64,000 nucleotides of DNA, taken from Trichomonas vaginalis G3 (taxonomy: Eukaryota; Parabasalia; Trichomonadida; Trichomonadidae). Under the pieces are notes generated by a model, which was not told the origin of the DNA, did no database searches, and saw only the letters and a list, made by a program, of their open reading frames with translations. Each line of letters starts with the position of its first letter. The first letter of the stretch is position 1. A program made the translations under genes and the position numbers. Location of the stretch: assembly GCF_026262505.1 (NCBI RefSeq), contig NC_067208.1, positions 4,039,962 to 4,103,961 of the forward strand. Reading direction: 5' to 3'. Positions 8,692 through 20,010 of this stretch are shown one piece after another.

Positions 8692-9924
8692 TTACTCATA
8701 AAAATTTTTCTTTGTATATACACCATTCTGTACGTCTAAAAGACTTTTGACATTTGCCAAGAATGTACGTTTAGAAGCTGCCATATAACCATATTCTTGA
8801 CAATATTGTTTATACGAATCGTACAATGACCTTTCATCTAAACACTCAAAGTCAGTTTCATCTATGAACAGTTCATATACACTCTTGTTTGCTTCTAACA
8901 ATGTTTGTCTCTCTTCGGTATGTGGAATTTGTCTTGGATTGAACTTTGAAATATCTAATGTCATAAAATATGAGAACAAGTGGTTGTAAAAGTCAGATGT
9001 CAAAGTTTCTGCTAAGTCGTCAAAATATTCTGTATCTTGCATATGAGAATCTGACGTTCTGACAACTACATATCTTCTGTCAGAACTTTCTAACTTCATC
9101 GGAACAACATTGTTTGAAACCATAATGAAGTTTGCAACATTTTCACAAACTCTTTGGTCTTTATACTTTCTTTCAACAACTCCAACTTTGTCTGTTATAA
9201 GACTCTTCAAAGCATCTGAGTTTAAAACTTTTGTTGTATCTATACTTTGAAGTTCATTGCAAACTATAAGTTTCATATTCTCAATAGAAGAGTTAAACTT
9301 GCCACAGATGTTTTCTAAGTTTGTCATATTAGGGTTCGAATAGCCCTCTAACAGTTTGCACAAAATATCTGTAAAGAATGTGTTCTTACCTGTTCCTTGT
9401 TTTCCAATTATAATGAGAGCAGTTTCATTTTTAGCACTTGGATGTTGTAAGATGTTTGCAAACCAACATAAGATATACTCATAGACTCTTTCGTTTCCAT
9501 TGCATATAATTTCTTTGACATGGTCTAACCAAGCTTCTATAATATTTTCTTTCCATTCTACTTGTTCGTATTTATATCCAGTGAAGATAGAATAGAAGTT
9601 TGGAGAAGGTGTATAGAACTTTATACCTCGAACTGAAAAATCTTCTAACTTTGACAATAAGATATCCCAAGCATCTAACATCTTCATCCAACTTGTACGA
9701 CTTTTATTTTCTTAAGTTTCTGTCTACATTCTTGTTCTGAAACTATTGTTGCTCTTGGTTTGTTAAAGACAACATCCCATTCTTTCAACATAACATTCTG
9801 GGGCAGAGTCAACATAAATGACTAAACGTTTCAAATTCTCGACTGCTTTGTTATAGTCTCTAAATGGACACATATTTCTGAATGCTTGGAAGTCATAAAA
9901 ATCTGAAACATCTATTCTGTACAT
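8692..9924 (-). pseudogene. Superfamily 3 helicase (D5-like) remnant
   Basis: Replicative helicase of the DNA-virus SF3 type. Walker A is GKQGTGKNTF (bases about 9380-9410). A Walker-B region VCNELQS follows, then motif C as FIMVSNNVVP and an arginine-finger region SDRRYVVVRTS. The order and spacing match poxvirus D5, virophage and DUF5906 helicases. The start at 9924 (MYRIDVSDFY) is taken from the ATG that follows the usual AT-rich leader. The gene seems broken, though the helicase core is one open frame. No helicase of this type is seen in B or C. Confidence 0.8.
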
Positions 9925-9950
9925 TTTTATAAAAATAAAAAAAAATTTTT

Positions 9951-10748
9951 TTATTCTTGACTTTGTTGTTGCATTTGTTGCATTTGTTGTTCTTGAGCTA
10001 TTTGTTGTTGAAGTTGTTCTTGTAATACAATACTTTCACCAGTTGCATCTTCCAATTCGAAACTTTCTGCCGTCATTGACAAATACATAGGACATAAAAG
10101 TTTTACAGGAACAAAGTTTGCGTCAACTAATGTCAACGTTATACTTGCCAAAGTGTTTGAGTTCACTAAGGTTGAAAATTCTGCATTCGAATGAACAATA
10201 GGCAAACCAGCAGAGAAAGTATTGTTTATACGCATAAGTATCTTTTGGTCATAATAGTTTCTGTCGACATTCGAATAACACTTTGAACCTAAGTTTGAAA
10301 CAATATATAAGATTGGTGTGCTTAATGTCAATGGAATAGACATTCCTTGTATGACACCTTTTCCTGTTATAGGAAACTGTTGGTAGTAAAAACCAGAAAT
10401 AAGTTTTGTATTATAGCTCATATTGTTTATAGTAAACTCAGTCGGACATCCAAACATAATGAAACCTGCTCTAGTTGCAGCACATGTTACACCCGTCCTT
10501 AAAGTATTAAATAAGTCAACAAAACCTGTTGGTGGTATATCTGAGTAAGTATCTTCAAAGGAGTATTTTTTACCATTCACAACAATAAAGTCTTCTGGTG
10601 TCAAAAGAGCAAAACAGGCTTTAGTCGTCATTGTGTTTAAGGTTAGTTTACAATATCGTCCTTGAGGACTTTGTAAGTTTGTTGTTATAGAATTATATGA
10701 CTCAGGGTTTTTAGTCGTAATAGTATAAACCATTATGTCTTCTGCCAT
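9951..10748 (-). CDS. Putative minor capsid (penton) protein
   Basis: 265-aa open frame, beta-rich with little charge. Near the end is the block ITLTLVDANFVPVKLLCPMY, which aligns with VTFTLVDFQDQPVRLLSPMF of the protein at 48777-49619 in element C. Single-jelly-roll penton proteins of Polintons and virophages often close with such a strand-turn-strand. The last 30 residues are a Gln/Met-rich tail (QQQIAQEQQMQQMQQQ). It lies between the helicase and small genes upstream of the capsid gene. The penton assignment is by pattern only. Confidence 0.6.
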   Translation of the reverse strand: MAEDIMVYTITTKNPESYNSITTNLQSPQGRYCKLTLNTMTTKACFALLTPEDFIVVNGKKYSFEDTYSDIPPTGFVDLFNTLRTGVTCAATRAGFIMFGCPTEFTINNMSYNTKLISGFYYQQFPITGKGVIQGMSIPLTLSTPILYIVSNLGSKCYSNVDRNYYDQKILMRINNTFSAGLPIVHSNAEFSTLVNSNTLASITLTLVDANFVPVKLLCPMYLSMTAESFELEDATGESIVLQEQLQQQIAQEQQMQQMQQQSQE

Positions 10749-10801
10749 TTATATATATTTAAAAGTTTTTCTGAAAGTGGAGAAGAACTTCATCTAAACT
10801 T

Positions 10802-10990
10802 TCACATGGCGTTTCTTGAAGTTCTCTGTCTAAGAAGTTCAAATATTTTGTAAAGACATAGAACTTTCCTTTGTCTACACGAACAAACAAAACAGGGTCT
10901 TTTCATATCGTTCAAAAGTGTGTAAAGTCCTTTACATGAAATAAAGTCTATATTATTTTTCTTCAAACATCTTTCAAGAAGTTTTGACAT
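10802..10990 (-). CDS. Small unidentified protein, 62 aa
   Basis: Starts MSKLLERCLKKNNIDF and contains a CFVCSCRQRKVLCLY cysteine cluster of a possible zinc-binding kind. It sits between the penton-like gene and the CCG-family gene. The frame may not be the full original gene. No family recognised. Confidence 0.35.
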   Translation of the reverse strand: MSKLLERCLKKNNIDFISCKGLYTLLNDMKRPCFVCSCRQRKVLCLYKIFELLRQRTSRNAM

Positions 10991-11004
10991 TTTTACTTAG
11001 CAAA

Positions 11005-11579
11005 TAAATTTTAATGAAATGTTGTGGTCGTCAAATATTTTTATGACGTCTGGGAAACTATACTTTAAGTTCAACGTTTCACCTCCTTTCATAACGTATA
11101 TCTTGTCAATGACATTTATATGAAACACCACAGCAACTAATGTCGGGTTCTATTTCTTTGATGTTTATATCGTCTGCCTCTGTCAAAAGTTTCAATAGTT
11201 CTTTCAAAACTTCATGAGGTTGCAATGACATATGAGTTCACTTTTACAGGGTTGTGTTCGACCAAGTTTAACATTATACTTAAAGCTTGACAAATCTTCT
11301 CCTGAGTTTGAAGTTTGTCTTTCAGTTGTTGGTAGTCGTTTCGAATATCTGCAACAGAACTTAAGTCTCTGCTAACTTCAGGATATGTTGGTTCTTTTAC
11401 AGGAACAATTGTTATACCATCTTCGTCTTCGTATGGTTTCCCCACTTCAACATCTCTGTCTTTGACATTGACAACAACACTTTGACTGTTTGTTTGAGTT
11501 GGTGAATTTAACTTCACATCTGCCACCGCCATTAAACCTTTTGAAACACTTCACGCTTCTATTTTTCGGAAATGACATT
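11005..11579 (-). pseudogene. CCG-motif protein remnant (family shared by A, B, C)
   Basis: Member of a family also present at 33310-34061 and 57300-57881. All three have a basic N-terminus and a low-complexity Thr/Ser/Pro middle. Near the C-terminus an acidic residue run is followed by (I/V)(S/T)CCG; here it reads EPDISCCG near 11145. The central part here is SVVVNVKDRDVEVGKPYEDE. The copy is broken. Function unknown. Conservation in three divergent elements and the place near capsid genes suggest a structural or assembly role. Confidence 0.6.
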
Positions 11580-11595
11580 TTACTTAGAATAAAAA

Positions 11596-12016
11596 GATGG
11601 ACGTATTCGAGTATCTCTTTCGAATTGAAGCAGAACAAAGTTTACACACACAAACAATACAAATACATTGACAGAATAGTTCTTTACACAAACAATGGTA
11701 AATGTTATAGAATAGCATATTTGCTGAACCAAAATATTTTCATAAAGCAAAGAAAGTTGGTATAACTGAAATGGTGAAAGTTCTTGACGCAGACAAAAAT
11801 ATAACAACAAAACTTACAGATATTTCTAAAGGTAAGTTTATCTTACAATATTATGTCAAAACTGGCGTACTGTCAATATTTGACGGAGAGAAGTCAGTTC
11901 AAGAACAACTTACTGACCTGCTGCCAAAATCTGCTCGATGGAAGCTGTCGTTATGCCAATCTGAGGAGCCCCAGCAGGTTTCATCGAACGAATCTTCAAA
12001 AGAGCATCTTCCGTGA
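11596..12016 (+). pseudogene. Small + strand gene remnant
   Basis: Coding-like sequence beginning at an ATG (MDVFEYLFRIEAEQS) and including a later open stretch MVKVLDADKNITTKLTDISKGKFILQ. It runs convergent to the capsid gene and overlaps its 3' end by up to about 100 bp. It resembles a decayed small DNA-element protein. No family is recognised. Confidence 0.35.
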
Positions 12017-13512
12017 AAAGTGCTATTGGTTTTGTAAACTTCTTTGCTCTCAGTTCATCTGGACCGTCTCTGTCACCAGTATATTGTATTTGTACAGTAC
12101 CAACAGTTGAAATACCACCCATAAAGTCTTCTGAGTCAGCAAATGGAATGCCAAGCCAAAAGTTTGAACGGTCTCCATTTGTATATTGAGTTTTTTGACC
12201 TCCTGTATGAGTCCATACTTTCACATATGGCATAATAGAACTTTGCATTTCAGGGTTAATGGTTGTTGTGAAGTTGTTGTTAAAGTTCATAGCATCTAAT
12301 GTCAAGTTGTATGACCTCATATCCTCAACTGTAGAATATTCTTCTCTTGGATAATATTTGCCATCTATGTTTATATGATATTTAATACCGGGGTTGTAGA
12401 AACAAGAATAGTCATTTATAGTTCGTCTGAACAGTACAAACATAGTATCTGCATGTTTCATTGCAGTTGTTAAAGCAATATCTGTTCTTGCACCTGGGTC
12501 AGCACTTTGGTTTCCAACTTCACCTGCAAAGTCTTTGACAGATATTTGGTGTATAGGGAACATAAGTGGAACTGCAATATATTTGGCAGCTAAAGCATTT
12601 GAAATATCTGGGTCCAACATATAGACTGCAAGTCTGCTTTCTATTCTCTTGCATTCAAACTTTTCGCATGTAAACTTAACTGGGTCCCAAGCAGTTCCAG
12701 CAGCATTGAAATAATAGTTTACTTCATTGTTGAAGTTTGAGAAACCAAAGTCTAAGTCAACTTTGTCTTTGCAAAAGTCACAGAACTTGGCTCCACCAGT
12801 TCCAGCTACAGTAATGCTGAATGGGTCTTGTGTTGGTGCAATGACTAAGTTATTTTTGCTTGGAGTAAGTTCGATAGAAATTTTTCCTGCCCAGTTTGGC
12901 AAGTATCTTAAAAACCTGAAGATGAGGAAAGATGACAAAGGAACTCTAAGTTTCAGTTTTACTTTAGTGGCAGCAGTTTCCATCTGAACCAGAAAGGTTA
13001 ACATAAACTCCTGGAACGTTAGGGTCAAGTCTTCTTATTTTTCAATATTTGCATACTGGTCTGTTTGTTCTCTAGCTTGTGGTTGTACTGAGTTTCTCAA
13101 GCGAACCATTCATAGTTTGCCCATGTTACTGTTTGAACTAAGTCAGAGTTAGAATATATCTTATATCCCATGAAAACTTCTGGAGCATATTGGTATCCGA
13201 CATAGAAAATTCCATTGCAACCTTTCTTGTCAGACAACTTGGCAGAAGTTTTATTTCAATGTCTTGTTCCACGTATAAGAATGAGTTGTCAATAGAAATA
13301 ATATGAAACCTGTCGCAAGCAATATCTACTGTTGTTGAAGAACCTTCTCCAAACTCACCTACGTTTCCATAAGAAACAGCAGTTGTATATTCGTAAGTTC
13401 CAGGAACTATTTCTGACCTTCTAATGGCATTGTCGCATTCGTTATACCATTCGGAAACATTTCCGTTCATGGCATCCAAAACTGTTGGCGTTATATTCTG
13501 AGCGGCGTACAT
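11910..13512 (-). pseudogene. Double-jelly-roll major capsid protein remnant
   Basis: Encodes the capsid hexon of the Polinton lineage. The block RFLRYLPNWAGKISIELTPS corresponds to RFLPAFAGNLQLKVKF in the capsid protein of element C, the strand pair that opens the second jelly roll. Downstream are GKYYPREEYSTVEDMRSYN, FWLGIPFADSEDF and a glycine/alanine-rich end. The N-terminal start MYAAQNITPTVLDAMNG at 13512 follows a short AT-rich leader. The gene is broken (about one or two breaks). It lies centrally in the - strand structural cluster. Confidence 0.8.
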
Positions 13513-13544
13513 TTCATATGGGTAAAAATATAGAATAGTTGGAT

Positions 13545-14367
13545 TTATGTGTCATAATAGAACCCACTCGGACCAAGCTTTACTTTCTTCCTGACTGAGT
13601 TTTTAACTCTTCTTTTTCCTTCATTGCCACTACTTTCACTAGATGAAGTTACTTCTTCACTACTTTCACTTTGTTCTACTCTTCTTCTTTGGTGTCGCTT
13701 TTGGTAACTTGCCCTCTGCTTCAAGTTGTTGCATCTTTGCCTCATGTTCACCTAGTATGTTGTAAATTTCCCATGTCCTTTTTGCCTTTGGGCTCTGGTC
13801 GCCCATCTCAGGTAACCTATATCCTAGAAAGATTTTGTCATAGTTTGTATTTGAGTCTTCGCGTATTGTTTGCATGACTCTTTCCTGAGTTTCCGGTTCA
13901 AGCTCTTCAAACAGAGCTTGTCCATATGGAATAAGCTCGTTTCCAAATATATGTTTTTGTAGCCATTCTGGTTTTCTTTCCATGTTACCAATAATATCTT
14001 TTGTGAATGGGAAAGCTTTTACCCAATGTTTCAGTCTTGCGTCATTTATTTCTGTAGTTGGTTTTATTTTGTCAAGGAACATGTTTTTCAATACTAACAT
14101 TTCATTTGGTACTGTCCATTTGAGTTTTCTTAAATATTCATCCCTTCTCAGTTCATTGTCTGCAAAGTAAGTTTTTATGACATTTTGTAAACTTTCGTTT
14201 GCAAGGTCATGTACAATAGGTTCTCTTCCTTCTATCTCCCTAACTTTCTTTCTAAACTCTTCACCAAATATACCATCTCTATGGTTCTGTGTAGTTCTTT
14301 GAGATAAATGTTCTAGAACGTCAGGTGTTATATTTCCATCAGCCATGTTCATTTCATACTGGTTCAA
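13545..14367 (-). pseudogene. Unidentified structural-cluster protein remnant
   Basis: Starts around MNQYEMNMADGNITPDVLEH. It is a helical, highly charged protein with EPETQERVMQTIRED and WEIYNILGEHEAKMQQLEAEG segments and a basic Ser/Arg-rich tail. It lies between the capsid gene and the long coiled-coil gene, where Polintons keep virion proteins. No family is recognised. Appears broken. Confidence 0.45.
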
Positions 14368-14399
14368 AATATCTGATCTTTCATATCTTTCAATGGCAT

Positions 14400-16934
14400 T
14401 AAAGCCGCGCTGAAATACCAGCTACATCTGGTTCACCATTCACTTCCATTGCGTCTACAACTTCTTGAATTGTGGTTGTAAGTTTATGAACCACCTATCC
14501 GGATTAGCTTTATGACCCCATCTCATTGTAGTTCCATAGTCTGCAGAAACAAAGTAGGTTTGTTTCCATATTGGCTAGGTTCTGAATGAACTTTAAACAA
14601 TGTTTCATTTCTATATGTTTTGTTGAAATTTAACCTTTTATTTTCACCGAGTTCATCCAAAGATTGAACGTTATATGCTCGTAAGTAAAAGGGATTGTTG
14701 TATTTGTGTACATTATCTTTCAGTACTTCCATTCTATGCTGGATATTTTCATCTGATGTTGGAGTCTTTTGTATGTCGGCGAACATTTTTCGATATTCTT
14801 CTACTATGTCAGCTGAATTTTTCTTAGACTCTTGGAAAGATTCCATATTCTCCGCATACTCTTGTTGAGGGTCAAGATTTTTCGGCTGTTCCAAATCTTC
14901 ATCTAGTTCTGTGAAGTTAGTTTCCAAAGGAGGGACTTGTTCGTTTCCTTCAGGCTCTTCTAGCTGTTGTTGCTGAACTATTTCTTCCATGTCTGGTTGT
15001 ATCTGAACTTCTTCCTGTGGAGTTTCTTGTACCTCATCTGCTGGCATTTCATATATTCCGAGACCGTTTTAACAAGTTCCCTATTTAAGCCATCCGCATT
15101 CATAACCCTTTCTTCTTTCGTTCCGTCTCTATTTTTTACGCGTTTCATGAAGATAGTTGAATTATCATTTATCTCTGACACCAAATATCTCGGAGTAAAT
15201 TCATCCATGTCATTTGGATGATATGCTATTAAATCATATCCCTTAGCGAGCTTGTATTTTCCAGGTTTGAAATTATATCCCATTTGGTGCTGAACCATAA
15301 AGCTAAATAGGTTCGGGTCAGTATTTCCTTCCTTGAACTTTCTAATAGCTTCTTTATATCTGTCACTAAAGTCAAGAGTATCTGGGTAACCATAATTTTC
15401 CTTAAGCATTTTTAAGAATTCTTGGTTTCCTTGTTCTCTACTTCTTTTATGTCCTTGCTCTGTTTGTGGTTGTTGTGGTGCAGTGTTTTGAACTGTTGGT
15501 TGTGCTGCAGTGTTTTGAACTGTTGGTTGTGGTGCAGTGTTTTGAACTGTTGGTTTGTGGTGCAGTGTTTTGAACTGTTGGTTGTGGTGCAGTGTTTTGA
15601 ACTGTTGGTTGTGGTGCTGGATTTTGAACTGTTGGTTGCTGTGTTGGTTTTGGTGCATGCCTGTGTCTGTGTCCATGTGACGATGTAAATGTTTTAGGTA
15701 GTCCTGGTGCAGGTGCTTCTCTTGGAGGGTTTGGTGGTATATAAGTTCCACTAGCTAGTATATAAGTTCCACCAGCTGGCACATATGTTCCATCTGCAGC
15801 ATAATGTCCTACCTGACTTTTCGTTCTTAAGAAAGCATTTACTAGGTCTGTTTTGGTCTGTTGTAACTCTTTTTCTTGACTTTCCACAACAGTTGCTCTA
15901 ACGGCGTCATAGGCACTTTGAACTGCCTGTCTCGTTGCTGCATCTGTTATTTTCGTCATATTTTGTGCTACTTCTCTTAACTCTTTGTCGAAACCTTCAG
16001 ACTTCAGTTTCTTTCCAGATGAGAAGTCGTTCACTAGTTTCACCTTACTATGAAGAGCTTCGAAGGCGTTCTTAAAGTCAGCATTCATTAAAGCTTCATT
16101 TGAACTGTCTTCATCCGCTTGTATTTTTGTCCTTATTGACCCTATAAGTTGGGCTGCTTTAGCGTTGGCTTGGGCATCTAACCAGTCATTATTAGCTTTT
16201 ATATATTCTGCGCTTTTCATTGCCTTTTGCATGGCTGCGTCGTTATTTTTACTTTCTTGTGCTAAGTTTTCATACTGTACGGTTTGGTTTTGCAACTGTA
16301 AAAGTTTTTCTGCCTTTACATTTGCTTCAACTTCTTTTTTATACTCATCGCTATCCATATATGTCTTCAGGGCTTTTTGTTTTATTTCTTCATCTTTCAG
16401 TACTTTATATTGAGTAGTATGGTTTTTCAAATTTATAACATCTTGTTCCATTTTTGCTACTTCTGCTGCTTTTTCTGACACTTTTTTCGCATATTCCTCT
16501 GTACTTAGTTCTTTCAGTTGTTCTTCTTTCTTCTTTTTCTCTACGTTTAACTCATTGAGTTTCTTTGTGTGTCTGTCATATTCTAGTTTCTTTTCGTTTT
16601 CACTTATTTGTTTCTGTATGTCTATGTTTGACTTTTTGACATCTGCTATTTGATTTTTGAGTGAACTCAAATTCATTTGACTTTGAGGGTTATAGGCTGT
16701 TCCGTCTGCAGCTCCACCATAGCCTGTCATTTTCGCTAAAAGTGCCGCTCTTAAACCTCCACTCTGTGCACCAATAACTCGGTTTAAAAGCATAGGGTTG
16801 CTTGACATTTGTTGCAGCATAGTGGGGTCATTCATAATTTGTTGTTGCAACTGTTGTTGTGGTGTCAGTTTTACTATTGGATGTTTCAATGCTCCCTTCC
16901 TCTTACGTATATTCTTACGTAGCTTACGTGGCAT
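14400..16934 (-). pseudogene. Long coiled-coil virion-type protein remnant
   Basis: Starts at 16934 with a strongly basic N-terminus (MPRKLRKNIRKRKGALKH), a possible nucleic-acid-binding or nuclear-targeting stretch. A glutamine-rich segment and about 300 residues of coiled coil follow (KKKKEEQLKELSTEEYAKK and similar). Next come a Gly/Thr/Tyr repeat (ADGTYVPAGGTYILASGTY) and a 9-aa repeat PQPTVQNTA. The far end is an acidic Gln/Glu-rich region and a DELGENKRLNF segment. By place and make-up it parallels the repeat-rich protein at 59547-62402. The gene or gene pair is broken several times. Confidence 0.5.
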
Positions 16935-17084
16935 TTTAAGTGAAGTTAAAAAGCGGTTTTTGACAGATGTTTATATGACACTTTTTGTTCAGCACAAAAA
17001 ACTACTCGGTCAAAGTGTTGTCAGTTTTGTAAAATAACCGTCCTATCTCCATGCCTATGACGAAGAAATCATGAAAATTCAAGA

Positions 17085-18015
17085 GGTGAGAAAACAGGTG
17101 AGATCTCACCTCTTCACCTAAACTTTATTTTTGGGTCCTTTACACTCATTACGATGAAGAAGTCTTGACAAAACATTTACGAAGAAGTCTTGACAAAACA
17201 TTTACGAAGAAGTCTTGACAAAACATTTTACGAAGAAGTCTTGACAAAACATTTACGATGAAATCATGAAAATTCAAGAGGTGAGAAAAGAGGTGAGAAA
17301 ACAGGTGAGATCTCACCTCTTCACCTAAACTTTATTTTTGTCTGATTTTACGAAGAAGTTTTGACAAAACATTTACGAAGAAGTCTTGAAAATTCAAGAG
17401 GGTAGAAAAGAGGTTAGAAAAGAGGTTAGATCTAACCTTCTACCCTAAACATTATTTTTGTCTGATTTTACGAAGAAGTCTTGACAAAACATTTACGAAG
17501 AAGTCTTGACAAATTCATGAGGTGAGAAAAGAGGTGAGAAAACAGGTGAGATCTCACCTCTTCACCTAAATTATATTTTTGGTCATTTACACTCATTACG
17601 AAGAAGTCTTGACAAAACATTTACGAAGAAGTCTTGACAAAACATTTACGAAGAAGTCTTGACAAAACATTTACGAAGAAGTCTTGACAAAACATTTACG
17701 AAGAAGTCTTGACAAAACATTTACGTTCATGTTTGACAAAACATTTACGAAGAAGTCTTGACAAAACATTTACGAAGAAGTCTTGACAAAACATTTACGA
17801 AGAAGTCTTGACAAAACATTTACGAAGAAGTCTTGACAAAACATTTACGTTCATGTTTGACAAAACATTTACGAAGAAGTCTTGACAAAACATTTACGAA
17901 GAAGTCTTGACAAAACATTTACGAAGAAGTCTTGACAAAACATTTACGAAGAAGTCTTGACAAAACATTTACGATGAAATCATGACAAAACATTTACGAT
18001 GAAATCATGACAAAA
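17085..18015. repeat. 25-bp tandem array with four palindromic inserts
   Basis: Unit AAGAAGTCTTGACAAAACAT plus TTACG (25 bp), roughly 30 copies. Variants ATGAAATCATGACAAAAC and TTCATGTTTGACAAAAC occur at intervals. Interrupting it are four palindromic repeats, three GGTGAGATCTCACC type and one GGTTAGATCTAACC type (near 17085, 17277, 17397, 17518). The array lies between the first - strand gene and the element's right terminus, where a Polinton would carry its replication origin. Confidence 0.9.
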
Positions 18016-18133
18016 CATGAAAACATATATAATTTGTGAAAAGCTCCTGGAAGACCCGTATATATAAGAACTTCATTTATACTCATCAACTTCAAAGGCT
18101 AGAAGGCACGAAGTGCCTGGAAGCCTCACTACT
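18016..18133. repeat. Right terminal segment of element A with hairpin
   Basis: Ends AAGCCTCACTACT. The hairpin AGGCT...AGGCAC-GAA-GTGCCT...AGCCT occupies 18096-18126, directly inside the terminus. The inward-read terminus AGTAGTGAGG shares its first six bases with element B. A T-run follows, so the border is accurate only to a few bases. Confidence 0.55.
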
Positions 18134-20010
18134 TTTTTTTTTTTTTTTTTTTATCAAATTCTAGAAAAAGAATCCAAAAAAATCAATTTCAAAATATTTT
18201 TGGAAAAAATTGGATCCATAATTTTATTTTAATTTGTATTTATTTTCTATTTATTCCATAAATTTTATTCATTTCGCTCTTTTTTGAAAAATTATACTAA
18301 TAGATATTGATGAAACTCCAAAAAACAAAAGGGGGAACTTCGTCGACAACAAAGGTATCGACCAAAATTGTTACCATTATGCTTGACATATGAAGTATAG
18401 TAATAGTGTGTATGGACTCATAGAATGACTTTCGTTTGATTTCGAGATATATTATCATCTTCTAAAATATCCATATTTTACTTGATAACCCATATGTATT
18501 ATCGTATTATGAAAATTAAACGAAAAATATGGCTCAAGACGAGCAAAATTCGATGCTAAAAAAGTAAATTGTTTATTGATTAGGGTGCTTTCAGGTATTT
18601 TTCTGAAGCAACACTTTATTCGTTTTTCTTTCTACATCTGAATATAAAACATGCACAAATAAGTATTTATAATTAAAAAAATTATTCGAATTGGGTAATT
18701 AAACCGTTAGATCTTAGATTTTATTAATCATTTCTTCTTAAAATGAGACCGTGGTAATGGGAACTGTGTATGAGAGTTGCAGTATTGTTAAATTGCGCGA
18801 AATGTTGATAAGTTTCAAAAACAATTTGTAGTATGTTTAAGTATATTAGAATTTAATAATATGTGATAACATCGACTGCAAACAATCGATTTTAAGTGAT
18901 TGATGAAAATCGATATCAATATTTAAAATTTTCGAGGTTTTTTTGACTGATAGCAATTGCTTTTGACACCTAGAATGAAGTCCTCCTTGGTGAGTTTCTC
19001 CAAATTTTTTCCATTTTAGAAAAAGCCTATGCAATTTTCTAGAAAATGATAACGTTTTTTTCAATTCTCGATTTTTTTAGGAAAAATGAGGTTAATTTTT
19101 TTGAAAATTTATAATTTAGAGAGAAATAAACCTTTTTCATTGTGTTATAAATCGATGAAACATTTTTATTTTTGTTATTCTATAATATTTCTATTAAAAT
19201 ATATCACTTATACAGCAAAATCGTATAACTATTTTTCAAAGATATAGAAAAGAAGTATATATTCCTAAATTATAAATCAGTCATAGTTTACTATCAAAAA
19301 TAATATATTATTCTATATAGATAACCATCCATTGTTAGTAATTTAAAATTATTTCTGGTTCAAATTAAGGATTATCTTCACATGTTTAGAAAATATTGTA
19401 AACATCCAGAAAACAATCAATAATATCATGATTTTATTAACAGATGAGTTCAAGATATATATTGTGATTTGATTTTCGATAATAAATCTGAATCAAATGT
19501 ATATTAAACTCGCACATTTAGTCTTCTTATCATAATAATGTTATCAGCTAGTGACTATGGCTACAAAACAAGCAACATTAGATCTGTATCTCATAATCAA
19601 ACCGAAGTTAAGATAAGATATTTGAGATTTTATCACCTGGTAGTATGCATGATACTATACCAGAATGACTAGTCAATCTGTTGTTTTAATATCGTTTTAA
19701 TTTTTTTATGCCAAAATAGTACTCTGGCTATCATTGGTAATACGTAAGGTTGCTACTGTTGTAATATTTCGAAAAAATAAAGGTATCAACTTTAATGCAA
19801 GATATGATGAGTTGAACATCGAATAATTGGATTTTTGTAATATTAATATTCTTTAGTCCCTAGTATATCATTGTTTCATACTAATAACGTGGATCAATTC
19901 CGTTTCAATGATCAGATAAAGCAGAAACAATATACTCAGGTGCCACTTTTTTGGTCCAAAAAATGAGTTCCCCCCCTTTTCAAAAAACATTGATAAAAAT
20001 TGAATTATAG
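18134..20010. other. Host intergenic DNA, no gene seen
   Basis: About 1.9 kb of AT-rich sequence after the element's end. No convincing coding frame was found on either strand. The longest (72 aa at 18846-19064) has no conserved look. No repeats matching the elements were noticed. Confidence 0.6.

Larger units (their letters stand above)
1..18133. mobile_element. Maverick/Polinton element A (left end outside window)
   Basis: Virus-like DNA element carrying polB, KilA-N genes, packaging ATPase, SSB-like protein, superfamily 3 helicase, penton-like protein and double-jelly-roll capsid protein. The right terminus is placed at about 18133, where the sequence ends in CACTACT. Read inward this gives AGTAGTGAGG, and element B also starts with AGTAGT. 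A T-run follows, so the exact border and the target duplication are uncertain. The left end and any integrase lie outside the window. The element is clearly broken, with well over ten breaks, and is richer in internal repeats than B or C. It is probably the oldest of the three insertions. Confidence 0.85.

Noticed and set aside
17150-18015. Possible CRISPR array
   Set aside because: The 25-bp units are directly adjoining with no unique spacers, no Cas genes are near, and the host is eukaryotic. It is a plain tandem array.
18846-19064. 72-aa - strand frame in host intergenic DNA
   Set aside because: Isolated, AT-driven, with no motif or leader. Could not be supported as a gene.
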